A DNA stretch of 64,000 bases from Mesorhabditis belari. Its lineage: Eukaryota > Nematoda > Chromadorea > Rhabditida > Rhabditidae. A program made the translations under genes and the position numbers. The notes beneath the pieces are model-generated. The model saw nothing but the letters and a program-made list of their open reading frames with translations, ran no database searches and had not been told where the DNA came from. This document shows, in pieces, positions 20,976 through 38,877 of this stretch. The stretch is taken from NCBI GenBank assembly GCA_958450365.1, contig CAUEEP010000732.1:434001-498000 (forward strand). Reading direction: 5' to 3'. The stretch's first letter is position 1. Each line of letters begins with the position of its first letter.

Positions 20976-21720
20976 TATCTTTAGAGATTCCTCTGTGCCG
21001 TTATCGGATGTGCGCTAGCAGCACCATATGGAAACGGCAAGGATATACATGGGCATCGAATCGAAACGAATTGATTCGAGTCTTCAAAAACTTCGATTCG
21101 ATTCGCTTTGATTCGATTCCATTCGCTTTGATTCGATTCGATTCGCTTTGATTCGATTCTAAATCCATGTCTACAAAGTACCAAAGATGAAACACCTTTA
21201 GGCAACAGTTATGGCCCGACTCCTTTGGCCCATCAATCCCTGCATCAATCCACCATCCCTTGTGTATTCCAGCGGTATTCCAGCGGGCAGACACGTGAGT
21301 AGAATGAGTGCCGCTCAAACAAGGCTTTCTAAAAAGCGCGCAAACCACCGTAGTTCGCATGCTAATTTTAATGGACGCAAATTAAGCAAAAACTTTCGAA
21401 GCATGCTTTTGCACATTTTTCCCTCTATTTTAAAGAAATTCTTTCAAAATAGCAATTTTGTAATTTAGATTTGATAGGGAAATATTACAGTTATTCTTTA
21501 AAGATAATAAGGAAAATGGCAAGCTCAAAAGATTCGGCAATTATTTATTTTTATAACAAGAAACGTTATTTTAAGAACAACCCATCGCCAATAACGAAAC
21601 CAAGCTTGCCTTCTGAATTTAAATTGGTTAAATTGGTTAAATTGGTAAACCATATGGTTAAATATAAGGTGAATAATGTTACCCGAGCTAAGTACAATCT
21701 TTGCCTGCTAACGTTTAATG
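20976..21720. other. gene-poor spacer
   Basis: It holds a simple repeat of GATTCGATTCGCTTT type at 21080-21160 and no convincing gene. Short open frames on both strands are not supported by splice structure or known motifs. Confidence 0.5.
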
Positions 21721-22736
21721 TTTCCTAGTTGCCTAGTTTACGACATCTGGCAGATTATCGAAATTTAAAGAGCTTAACTGAATCTAAACTACCCGTAAGT
21801 GGTAAGCATGGCAGATGTCGCAGTCCTTTACCACTTACGGGTAGTTTATATTCAGTTAAGCTCTTTAAATTTCGATAATCTGCCAGATGTCGATAATATT
21901 TATTAGAAAAAACATCCGAAAAAGTTTTAAACCCTTTTAAACACTCTAGACTAAATGAAATTAAAGATTGAAAAGAAAAATTGTGTAGTAGCGCTTATGT
22001 ACTGGTTTACTCGAGATATGTGCACTTTAGAACGCCTTCTTTCACCTTTGTTTGACCCATTATTTAAACATAAAATTTTTTGACCAAATTATTTGTTTGA
22101 GAGGCACGCACTCTACGCATAAGAATATATACCGTAAAAGCTGTAATAGTAAGCCTCCCTAATAGTGCTAACGAGGGATAACGACAAACCTGACCTGAAC
22201 ACTACGCATGAGAATACATACCGTAAAAGTTGTAATAGTAAGCCTCGCTAATCGTGCTAACCAGGGCTAACGAAAAAATAGTGACCCCCTCTAATAATAG
22301 CCCCCGCCTCTCTAATAATAATGCCCCCAGAAAAATTTGCATCTACTTTTGGCTGAGAATTGGATTTTGCTGCAGAATCGGTTTTTGGTGAACGCACAAA
22401 AGGTGGGCCCCTAAAGGCCCTGGAATAGACCTCTACAGGGTGTCCGAAAAAAAGTAACTTTGTGTCAAATTTCTAAAAAACTTTAAGTGTTCAAAGTGGT
22501 AGGTATGGTGCAAAAATGATTTTTTTTGGCTCGCGAATTTTTGATATTTTCTCATGATTTTTTTTACTATATTATAAGCCTCTATACAAAAAAAATTGAG
22601 CCACTATCAATGTGATTCAATTGGAAATTGAATCGCATTGATGGTGGCGCAGACCTACTCAAGGCTTGGCACAAGCAAAACCAAGCCATAGCCCGGCTGT
22701 GCTACGCAAACCTTGGTAAACTAGGCAACTAGGAAA
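21721..22736. mobile_element. 1-kb element with perfect 21-bp terminal inverted repeats
   Basis: TTTCCTAGTTGCCTAGTTTA at 21721 is repeated inverted at 22716-22736. Just inside the left end is a strong hairpin (21744-21892) whose arms both contain AAGAGCTTAACTGAAT and GATAATCTGCCAGATGTCG. Further in, 22127-22187 and 22214-22270 are tandem copies of a block starting TACCGTAAAAGCTGTAATAG. No transposase is seen. The target duplication is not obvious, so it may be a compound of several insertions. Confidence 0.55.
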
Positions 22737-23214
22737 GGTTAAACCTTTGTGCTTGTGGATGCTGAAAAGGAAATGATTTGTCACAGCTTAAGAATGGATA
22801 CACTTGCGGTACATAATGAGCTTTTCAACTTGTATCGTTCGATTTCAGTGCTCAAGAACTGCACCACAACTGAAAAGTTGAGCGAAGGTTTGTTAGAAAT
22901 ATAACATTATTAAAAGTAATTTTATTAAGCACATAAAACTCAGTACTTGGCAGTAACAACATATAACAAATATTTGTTGTAGACTAAAATTTTCACGATC
23001 AATGAGGCAATTTGTGAAGGTAGAGTTGAGAAACTAAATTGTTGCATGGTATTTGATGGCAACTAGTCAGCAGACTCAAGAATTTGTAAGCAAAACCAAG
23101 CCAGAGCCCAACCAGAAACCGGGCCTGGCTTCTGGAAAGCTCAAAGATGCTCAGGAAAGCTTGGCCAAGCCTTGACCCGAAAAAATAGCCTTTACACAAC
23201 TAACTACAACTCAC
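22737..23214. other. 3' flank of the membrane-protein gene, possible last exon
   Basis: After a TTTTCAG acceptor near 22870 the minus strand can add a short terminal exon (CGAVLEH then stop at 22845-22847) in phase with the exon ending at 23215. This is weak evidence; no other gene was seen. Confidence 0.3.
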
Positions 23215-24877
23215 TCTTCGACCAAATTGAAAACAAGTGTTGAGGCCATGAAACAAAAGCAATAAAATAAGTATGATATAGCAAGCCGCGTGTCGGCGCT
23301 GAGGTAACGCTGAAAGAGATCAAAGATCAAAGATTTGTTGATCAAAGATCAAAGATTTGTTGATCAAAGATCAAAGATTTGTTGATCAAAGATCAAAGAT
23401 TTGTTGATCAAAGATTTGTTGACAAACCATTCGTCGAAGTATCACCCTCGAAGTGTCATTCTTATAACTCATATCACACTTTGATTTCAATATTGTAGCA
23501 GTTAGATTAGTTTCTAGAAATTTGATATAAACAAGAAAAAAAAGAGTTGATACTGGATATTGTTGTCTTTTGCCAAACGTTCGTTATCCTGGCAACATTC
23601 CGCACAATAGTCGGTTCATCTGAAAGGAAAGCGTCAAATCTGATAGCTTTGAGTTCAATCAAATGATTCAAAATGGATTTTCAAATCGAATTCTCAATCA
23701 AATGTTCAATCAAATGTTCAATCAAATGATTTAAATGAACTTTCACAATGAATTTGAATATGAAAATTACCGTTTGCATCCGATACAGTCGACGGTGTTG
23801 AAGTCAATCTCGTGGCTCTCTTCAATCGCGTCGTCGTCATTTTCAAAGACTTTGGCAACTTTCGAAGGTGAAAAAATAAACAAATAAATGCGATAAACAT
23901 TGAGAATATGCAGAGACTCTGAAAAGAAGTTTAAATTAAAGAATTGAGACTGAAAATAGTATTTGAATGAGGTAACAAACTTGCAAAATCGCGTCAACCG
24001 TTTTATAAGTCGTTTGAGGCACTCGAGTGAAGTCATAATTCCAATAATAACCCGGGATATAAAATCGGAAGCCATCATTGACAACAATTGGCATTAAAAT
24101 GACTAAAGAGTTGATTAAATGAAGAAGAAACTTTCATTTTAATCTTGCCCGTAAGATCTGAGAATCAAGACTAAGCGTTACCTAATGCTGGGATCGATAG
24201 AACCACGACGAGCAAATAAACGTGTACTTTTGTGATTCGCCGAAAGAAAAGAGGCCAATTAATAGAAATTACATAGAATATTCCAAGCATTGTGTTTAAT
24301 ATTAAACCACCGTACCAACGATATGTGTCCACAAAAACAACCACTTTGACAAAAATCGAAGCTAAATTAGAATAAGATGGGATTGTGATGACTTCATCTG
24401 AGGGATAGCTTTTAGAAAACACTTTAAAGCAAGCCTTCAAAGCAAAGCCTTCAAAGTAACTCCTTCAAAGCAACTCCTTTAAAGCAAGCCTTCAAAGCAA
24501 CTCCTTCAAAGAACCTTCAAAGCAACTCCTTCAAAGCAACTCCTTCAAAGCAAGCCTTCAAAGCAAATCCTTCAAAGCAAGCCTTCAAAGCAAATCCTTC
24601 AAAGCAAATCCTTTAAAGCAAGCCTTCAAAGCAAATCCTTCAAAACCTAAGCCTAGCCTCACTCACCGAAGAACTCATCCTTTTCAAATGAAACAGAGAA
24701 ATCGTGAACGCTTCTTAATGTTAAATCGACAAAGTCTAATACGATAAGAATTTGAGTAATCTTTATGACAGGACTGAAATGTTTTCTTCTTGATAAGCTA
24801 ATCGCACAAATGGCTTCGATTATGATAGAGATCGTTGAAGCGAAAAGATCGATCCATTGCAGTGCCACCAATCCCAT
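23215..24877 (-). CDS. unnamed multi-pass membrane protein, receptor-like (paralogue A)
   Basis: Exons on the minus strand are: MGLVALQWIDLFAS to KITQILIVLDFVDLTLRSV (ATG 24875-24877); VVVFVDTYRWYGGLILNTML to ITKVHVYLLVVVLSIPALG (about 24183-24395); ILMPIVVNDGFRFYIPGYYW to VDAILQ (about 23982-24103); SLCIFSMFIAFICLFFHLRK plus a basic tail (about 23770-23920); and LSADTRLAISYLFYCFCFMA to FNLVEE (about 23215-23312). At least six hydrophobic segments fit a serpentine layout. Intron positions and residues match the gene at 26285-28784. The motif NDGFRFYIPGYYW is strikingly conserved in both copies. I recognise no named family; a diverged nematode chemoreceptor class is the best guess. The last exon is not certain. 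Confidence 0.6.
23320..23422. repeat. minisatellite, GATCAAAGATCAAAGATTTGTT
   Basis: Four tandem copies of a 22-base unit lie just upstream of the last recognised exon of membrane-protein paralogue A (intronic). Confidence 0.9.
24420..24645. repeat. minisatellite, CCTTCAAAGCAA unit
   Basis: More than a dozen copies of CCTTCAAAGCAACTCCTTCA-type units (10-15 base period) fill the first intron of paralogue A. Confidence 0.9.
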
Positions 24878-26284
24878 TTTGAATCAATTTCCGAAAGATT
24901 TTCCTCTCGAATCAGGAACTACTTGAAAAGTTTTGACTGAAATTTGAAACTTTCGCAAAATGCTTTTTTACAAATATACTTTTTCCCACCCAGCTAGAAT
25001 CACTTTTTGTGCGATTGTGGGAAAATATTTGATTTAATGTGAACTCATTGATAATTAGGCATGTATTTTGGGATAAAACCTGTGTTGGTATCAGAGAACA
25101 ATTGCTGGGAGACAATTGTGTTTTCTTAAATTATTCAAATGTTGAGACTAAACGATTTATTTGGCAAATTCAGCTCAATATCGAGCCAAGATCACATAGA
25201 AGATATATTTGTTGTATTCGAGTGCTTTCACAAAGAGGAGAGCCACTTGGATAAAAGTGGAAGAGTAGCTAAATGTTAGATGTTGTATTCGATTTAGATT
25301 TTTATCCGATTTAAACTCAAGAATAGTTTTAACAATTGCTGCGTTGGTAAATCCTGTTTTTGACAGTTTTTTATGCAATTTAGAGACATCAATGATAAAA
25401 CTTAGCACTTAAAACTTTACTTTTCCTTAAAAAGTGGCTAAGTTTGCTAAAAGTTACAGGCTTGTTACAGTGCGGCTATTGCTGTTACAGTTACAGTTAC
25501 ACTTCTTACAGTTACAGTCACGCTTCTTACAGTTACAGTTACGCTTGTTACAGTTACAGTTACAGTTACGCTTCTTACAGTTACAGTTACACTTGTTACA
25601 GTTACAGTTACGCTTCTTACAGTTACAGTTACGCTTCTTGCAGTTACAGTTACTCTTGTTACAGTTACAGTTACGCTTCTTACAGTTACAGTTACGCTTC
25701 TTGCAGTTACAGTTACACTTGTTACAGTTACAGTGCGGCTATTGGTTCTGATCTTGTTTTTGATCTAGAAAACGATTTACGCATCAAAAAAACATGAGAA
25801 AAAGATGATTTACCAACGCAACAATTGTTAAAACTATTGTTAAATCTAAATTGGATAAACTATCGTTTGAAATTTGATTAAAAAAGGGTTTTAAGGGTTT
25901 TAAGGGTCGCTAGTTTTAAGATAAACCTTCAGTTAAAGTACTAAAGTGAATAAAACTCGAATTCTGTTTGACTCTGACTAGATTTTGTACGAAAATTGAA
26001 TAAAATTCTTAGTGAAATGAGGGTTTTGGTGCGGCTGTTGCTTCTGATCTTGTTTTTGATCTAGAAAACGATTTAGGTAAAAAGACGATCTAGGTAAAAA
26101 GTTTCAAATCAATTTCAAAATCGGACTCGGCATCGGAATTAAATGGTTTCAAAATTCGAGCTAACATATACTATTAGTTAGCTCAATAGATTGGGTTAAA
26201 ACAAGCCTCATAGCTCAATAGATTGGGCTATAAACAAGCCATGTCATACTTTTACAAAATCAAAATCTCAAATGAGCTACTTAC
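24878..26284. repeat. spacer with an inverted-repeat element and a TTACAGTTACAG minisatellite
   Basis: At 25464-25735 there are many copies of a TTACAGTTACAGTTACGCTT unit. They are enclosed by an inverted pair: 25310-25357 (AGTTTTAACAATTGCTGCGT) and 25811-25860 (ACGCAACAATTGTTAAAACT). A 45-base block around GATCTTGTTTTTGATCTAGA occurs at both 25750 and 26050. No gene is seen. Confidence 0.75.
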
Positions 26285-28784
26285 TCAGTGACTAAATTGA
26301 AAATAAGTGTCGGAGTGAAGAAACCAAATGAGTAGAAAATGTAGGCAATCGCTAGTCGAACGTCGGCTGAGAGGGTTTTCTAAAAAGAAAGCTTTATATA
26401 AAGAACAACGTTTGTGCTTGCCTTTGATCTATTTACAGTAATTGTTGGAGTTATTTTAGAACCTAAATTTTAAAGGTTAATGAAAAGAAACGAAACAAAC
26501 TTGAGATATCAATTGATTGTTTTGAATAGGAATTGTTGTTGATAGTTTCGGATATTTCTGAAAGTTGAGCCTGTTTAAGTCCTTCTTTTCTCTCGTTTCA
26601 GCATTTACTATATATGTCGTAGCCGATTATGAATGAAATTTTTTTGGCAAATCTTTCTAGTAGAGCAACCCTTTAATGTATGAGGACAATATTATATCAT
26701 CTTGTAGCTAATTAAGTTCTGCGTCGATTAATACCAAAATTGTGAGTTTAGGTTAAAAATTGCCGGCGCTACAACGTTTCATTCAAAATCGGCTGTATCC
26801 CCGTAGCCGATTATGAATGAGTGGGTCTAGGAGCGTCCAATCATCAAGTATTTAGTATCATTCAACGCAGAATCATTGATAATTATGTTCAATTTTTGAA
26901 ATTAGCAAGATTTGATGAAAAGAAAAAAAAATTAGAGCAAAAAAACTGTTTGTTCAAGAGAAAACTTTGAAGCCCCATAATTTGTGTTCTTTTTATCCAA
27001 TCTTTCCAATTTCAAAAATTGAACATAATTATCAATGATTCTGCATTGAATGATACCAAATACTTGATGGTTGGACGCTCCTAGACCCACTCATTCATAA
27101 TCGGCTGAAATTCATAATCGGCTACGGGGATACAGCCGATTTTGAATGAAACGTTGTAGCGCCGGCAATTTTTAACCTAAACTCACAATTTTGGTATTAA
27201 TCGACGCAGAATTTAATTAGCTACAAGATGATATAATATTGTCCTCATACATTAAAGGGTTGCTCTACTAGAAAGATTTGCCAAAAAATTTCATTCATAA
27301 TCGGCTACGACATATATAAAAGAGATATCTGTCCGTCTGTCTTTAATAAAAACACTTACCAGTCGAAAACACTGTCACGATTGTCTTTGTTTCGACAACT
27401 GTTGTCGACTTTGATACAGCTTTCATCTTTTTTGGCATTTTTCGAATATAGAAAAAGAGACTAACGAAAGCCAAGAGAGTTGAGATCACACAAATGCTCT
27501 GAAATAAGAAATTAGACAAAGAAGTGGGTGACAGAAGTTAGATTCTAACAGGCTTTAACTATCGGAGATTTTTATTAAAGATTTCAATCAAATAAATCTG
27601 CAGGAACCTGTAATACGTAGGCAAAAGTTTGATAGAGACTTTGCGAGACATTTGACCAATCGTACTGCCAATAGTAACCAGGAATGTGAAACCGAAAGCC
27701 GTTCACAATGACAAGCGGTAGAGTCAAGGCTGAATTCAAGTTTAAAACTAATAACACTCACTACTTCTTAGACTATGATAGTTTTAAAATCACACGCCAA
27801 TACTCGATGGAGCCAATACAAACCTAGTGATGGAGCCGATGCAATAAAGGCCATCAGATAGACGTGAAATGATTTAATTTGTCGAAAAGACATTGGTTTA
27901 TACATTGAGATTATATAGAGAAGGCCGAGAAACGAGTTTAGAAGAAGTTGAAAGTACCAACGAATGATATCAACGAATACGACTACAGTCACAATTGGTG
28001 TGGCTGAAAGCGGGACGATGACGATTGCGCCGAGTGGAATTGTCATTTACCAAAGCCCTCGCTTTGTGCAGTCTGATATAAAAGTCTGTAGCGCTTCAAT
28101 TGGGCTACACGATGGTATAAAAAACTTTTCGAAAAACTGTTGTTTAGTACAAGAAAAATGGAGAGCAAAGTGAGAGCGAATTGAGGGGAAAATCCAGCCC
28201 AATTGAAGGGGTAGATTTTTATATCAGACTGCACAAGGCGAAGGCTTCGGTAAATGACAAGTGTAGCCCAATTGAAGGGCTACATTTTGATACCAGTCTC
28301 GCACAAAGCGAAGGTCCTGGCAAATGACAAGTGTAGCCCAATTGAAGGGCTACAATTTGATACCAGTTTCGAACAAAGCGAAGGTTCTAGCAAATGACAA
28401 GTGTAGCCCAATTGAAGGGCTACATTTTGATACCAGTCTCGCACAAAGCGAAGGTCCTAGCAAATGACAATTCCATTCAATTCTATTTTCATTTTTTACA
28501 CAATCTTCATGATTACTTTAGATTTGCATTTGAATGAAACAAGGCTAACATTTTGGTTTTTTCGTGAACTCACGCAAACATTCGACTCCTGTATAAATAG
28601 CTGGATAATCGTGCAGCACTTTCAAGAAAAGATCGACGAAATCGACAAAGATCAACATTTGAGTGATTTTGATAACTGGACTGAAAATTCTTCGGCGAGT
28701 GAGTGCAAGGAGACAAAATCCCTCGATGAGAATTGTGCAGGAGCTGACAGCGAGATCACCCCATTGCAGAGCGGAGAAGCCCAT
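26285..28784 (-). CDS. unnamed multi-pass membrane protein, receptor-like (paralogue B)
   Basis: Exons match paralogue A one for one: MGFSALQWGDLAVSSCTILI to DYPAIYTGVECL (ATG 28782-28784); VVVFVDIIRWYFQLLLNSFL to FHVYLMAFIASAPSLG (about 27830-28005); LTLPLVIVNGFRFHIPGYYW to FAYVLQ (about 27610-27730); SICVISTLLAFVSLFFYIRK plus a Ser/Thr-rich tail (about 27360-27500); and LSADVRLAIAYIFYSFGFFT to IFNLVTE (about 26285-26385). Predicted location is the plasma membrane. The intron between the last two recognised exons carries a 0.7-kb palindromic element. A final exon was not found. Function unknown; probably a receptor because of the multi-TM layout and tandem duplication. Confidence 0.6.
26609..27319. 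mobile_element. 0.7-kb near-perfect palindrome (family P1), intronic
   Basis: The left arm starts TATATATGTCGTAGCCGATT and the right arm ends with its reverse complement. The arms are about 300 bases each, with a short A-rich centre near 26920-26980. Inside each arm GTAGCCGATTATGAATGA occurs again as a sub-repeat. No open frame. The insert lies in an intron of membrane-protein paralogue B. A diverged relative of one arm lies at about 35803-35960. Confidence 0.9.
28045..28470. repeat. tandem/inverted repeat, AGCCCAATTGAAGGGCTACA unit
   Basis: Three to four direct copies of a roughly 61-base unit (AGCCCAATTGAAGGGCTACA to GCAAATGACAAGTGT) lie at 28195-28470, and one inverted copy lies at 28045-28112. 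The whole block sits in the first intron of paralogue B and each unit holds its own small hairpin (GTAGCCC / GGGCTAC). Confidence 0.85.
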
Positions 28785-29650
28785 CGTGAAATTGAGAGAC
28801 TGAAAATGAAGTAGGTGAGACAAATAACTTGATATCAAATAGATAAGTCTTTCAAAAACATGTTTTAGTTCACAATGAGAGCAAAAGAATGAAAGAATAG
28901 TCTCTTCAATTGTAGAAATCGTACGGTAACTGCCAGTTTTTCTGTTTTCTAATATTTTGATTTTCTTCTTATATGAAGTTTTCATCTTGTGACATTCACA
29001 CGCTTTCGTCTTCAAGAATTCAGGAATTTTTGGCAAATTTGCGTGCGAAACTCAGGGAATGCACTTGTTGAACGATTTCATCGGGAAGTTTTTGTGATGG
29101 ATTTTCTTTCGCCGAAATATTAGAGCCGGAAAAGCAAAGATTGAAAATTTGGACACGGAAGTCAAGTGTAGTTTTCTAAATTAAATGTTGAAAGGAAAAA
29201 AAAAGAAACTTCCTAGGGAAGTGAAAGTTAAATTTAAAAGTTTGCTATGATTTGCTTGGAACTGGATTAGGTAGCAAAGGTTTTTCATGAAGTGAATCTG
29301 AATTTCGTCTTGCCAACTCGCCCAAGCCAACAATTTGCCTGTCATTTCTTCAAAAGCCATAACTCTTGTAGCTTGATAATTCCTTTTGCAGCTAAATCTT
29401 TTGCTTTTTGCTTATTTAGGTATTTCTACGCTTAAGAAGAACTCACGCTGGCCTTTCAAAATAAGACCCAGATCATGAAATCTTATAAAAATTATCATCA
29501 GTGTTCGTTTTATTAAAAGTTTTATTTATTCTTTAATCTTATTCAAATAAAAGTCCCCGAAATATTTATTTTCATAAAATATACGATAGAAAATATAAAC
29601 AAAACAAAATTCAGCGTAGAAATACCTAAATAAACAAAAAGTAAAAGATT
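28785..29650. other. spacer upstream of membrane-protein paralogue B
   Basis: I see no gene. An inverted pair of AAATACCTAAATAAACAAAA type (about 29410-29430 and 29620-29642) suggests an AT-rich mobile element around 29400-29650. Confidence 0.45.
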
Positions 29651-29651
29651 T

Positions 29652-29735
29652 AGCTGTAAAGGGAATTGAACCCGAGTAAAAAGGTACACGGCTGGTCCTC
29701 GATACAAGTTCACTACACTACTGAGGGAAAGTGGC
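29652..29735 (-). other. tRNA-like sequence
   Basis: On the minus strand, D-arm-like TAGTGTAGTGAACTTGTATC and T-arm CTCGGGTTCAATTCCCT are visible, without convincing full cloverleaf pairing. It lies immediately beside a palindromic element. Confidence 0.4.
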
Positions 29736-30318
29736 GTGCTCGGGATTTCGCGACTTTCACTCTAACGGCCCGAGCTCCTCGAGGCTACCCCAATCAATTT
29801 CCGACCAAGGAACTATATTTTTTAAAAAGTTCAAGCTACAAGACTGTCTAAACAGTTTTTTAAAAAAAAAATTCAAAGAGCTCGAGATTTTTGCATTTTA
29901 ATGCAAAAATTTCAAAGAAACGGATTTTTAGGCATGAATAATTGATTTTACAAAACTAACGTTATGATTTTCAGAAAGTTGAGGAAATTGGACTAGGCCC
30001 CTGAGCAACATGAAGAACGATTGTCCATCTAGCTTTTGAGATTTTCGCGTTTGAAATTTGAGTTTTTCAATTTTTGATCGCGAGAATCTCGAAAACTAAA
30101 AGAAAATCGAAAAAATCGACTATTCATGCCTAAAAATCCGTTTCTTTGAAATTTTTGCATTAAAATGCAAAAATCTTTGAATTTTTTTAAAAAACTGTTT
30201 AGACAGTCTTGTAGCTTGAACTTTTTAAAAAATATAGTTCCTTGGTCGGAAATTGATTGGGGTAGCCTCGAGGAGCTCGGGCCGTTAGAGTGAAAGTCGC
30301 GAAATCCTGGGTACGCCA
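29731..30318. mobile_element. 0.6-kb palindromic element (family P2)
   Basis: Inverted arms of about 220 bases run inward from GGATTTCGCGACTTTCACTC at the left and GAGTGAAAGTCGCGAAATCC at the right, sharing GAGCTCCTCGAGGCTACCCC. The centre at about 29950-30090 is not paired. It has no protein-coding potential. It lies between paralogue B and GGT. Confidence 0.85.
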
Positions 30319-31310
30319 GAGATCTTTCAGGCGGGTGTGTGGACGCCTCAAATAGACATGCCAAAAGATGTTTTTCCTAGATATCCTGCATTACAGGTCT
30401 TGAGGGGAAAAACTAAAAACTGGATCGGATTCCCCGTTCTCTACACCGAAATTCTCTACAAGATGGTCTAGGTCTTGTTTTGAAAGGTCATGCTTCTCCC
30501 TAGTAAAACCCAGCCAGCAAGTGCCGTTGATTTTAAAGTCCGATATTGATAAATTTTTCACTTTCAAAAAACTGTAACTTTAGATACTGTATTGTAACAC
30601 TAGAGTACTGTAGCATTCAAGAAAATCCTCAAAGAGCAGCCTGTCTCCATGAAAACGAGCTGAAGTCAGTTTTGCGAGGTTTTTTTGCTTGATTAGTGCT
30701 TATTTAAAGATCGTAAGCTAAAGCTCGTTGCAAGGCTGACACTTTTTTCAACTGGAAGTTTGATTGTACGTTATTCAACTGGAAGTTTGATTGTACGGTA
30801 TTCAACTGAAATTTTGATTGTACGGGATTCAACTGAAAGTTTGATTGCACGGTATTCAACTAAAAGTCTTAAGTACCACGCACGAAAACTTACTCAAACT
30901 GTGTGTATTTTCCTGGAAACTTTTATGTACTTGCAATTTTAGAATGAAAGCCCATCGCGTGACTGTCTAGAGTATGTGTTCATTTGTTTTTTTCGTACCA
31001 ATTTTGTGCGTCAAATGATTGCAAAAGTCAGCAGATAAGTGATTTTGTGAGAAAATCCCCATTTTGCAACTTATCCTTTTCATCGTTTCTTTCATTTGCG
31101 ACAATGTTCTTTCAAGCTACAATTGCATATATTCTCTCATATTTTGATGATTGTCTTGGGAAAATTCTTTGCTAACTAACGGGTGGAATTTTGTAGTTTT
31201 TGAAGTTGAAATGTGTTGTTTGTGGCGTGAAATTGTTGCAATTATTGCTGGAATGGCGTTTTATTCATTCAAATAAAAAAAAATTGCTAAAAATATTATG
31301 CTTTACGGAT
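30319..31310. repeat. GGT downstream spacer with a 27-base minisatellite
   Basis: At 30750-30865 there are four copies of ATTCAACTGGAAGTTTGATT plus GTACGGT. No gene was recognised. On the GGT strand, AATAAA at about 31260-31265 lies some 50 bases past the GGT stop and is the likely polyadenylation signal. Confidence 0.7.
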
Positions 31311-38428
<7,118 letters not shown>

Positions 38429-38618
38429 TTTGTTCTTTGAGCGCGGTGGCCGAGATTGGAATGGAATACGCTTATCTCAAAGCAATTCCAGCTAAAATCT
38501 CTACTGATTTCTTGCGTTTTCTCTTGCAGAAAACACTGTTTGATCGTAAAGAAAAGGGGGTTTCCACTGAGATTTGTTTATAGGCAATTTTATTTTTATT
38601 CTTATTTTATTTCATTTT

Positions 38619-38860
38619 CACTGAGATTCTATAAGTTTAAAGGAAAAAACGAACTCTGCCATGAGATGAACATATGAACTTGTAAGCCAGCTTTAGTGCG
38701 TTTACAATGCTGATAAGCAGCTAATTTTAACCCCATTCAACTCGTCTTTCCAAGCTCTACCGCATATCGAGATTCCACCGCGATCTCAAACCGGTTCCTT
38801 GTGAGATTTTATAGGTTTAAAGGAAAAAACGAACTCTGCCGTGATATGAACATTTCATTT
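38619..38860. repeat. direct repeat between GGT and the sulfotransferase
   Basis: TTTAAAGGAAAAAACGAACT plus CTGCC occurs at about 38635 and again at about 38817, in matching context of nearly 60 bases. Nothing coding is seen; the spacer between the GGT start codon and the sulfotransferase stop is about 450 bases. Confidence 0.75.
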
Positions 38861-38877
38861 TTCAGATCTCTCCAAAT

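Noticed and set aside
25434..25797. Leu/Gln-rich and Tyr/Ser-rich plus-strand frames
   Set aside because: They are translations of the TTACAGTTACAG minisatellite.
25434..28470. CRISPR array from regularly repeated units
   Set aside because: Units are tandem without unique spacers of constant length, and the genome is eukaryotic.
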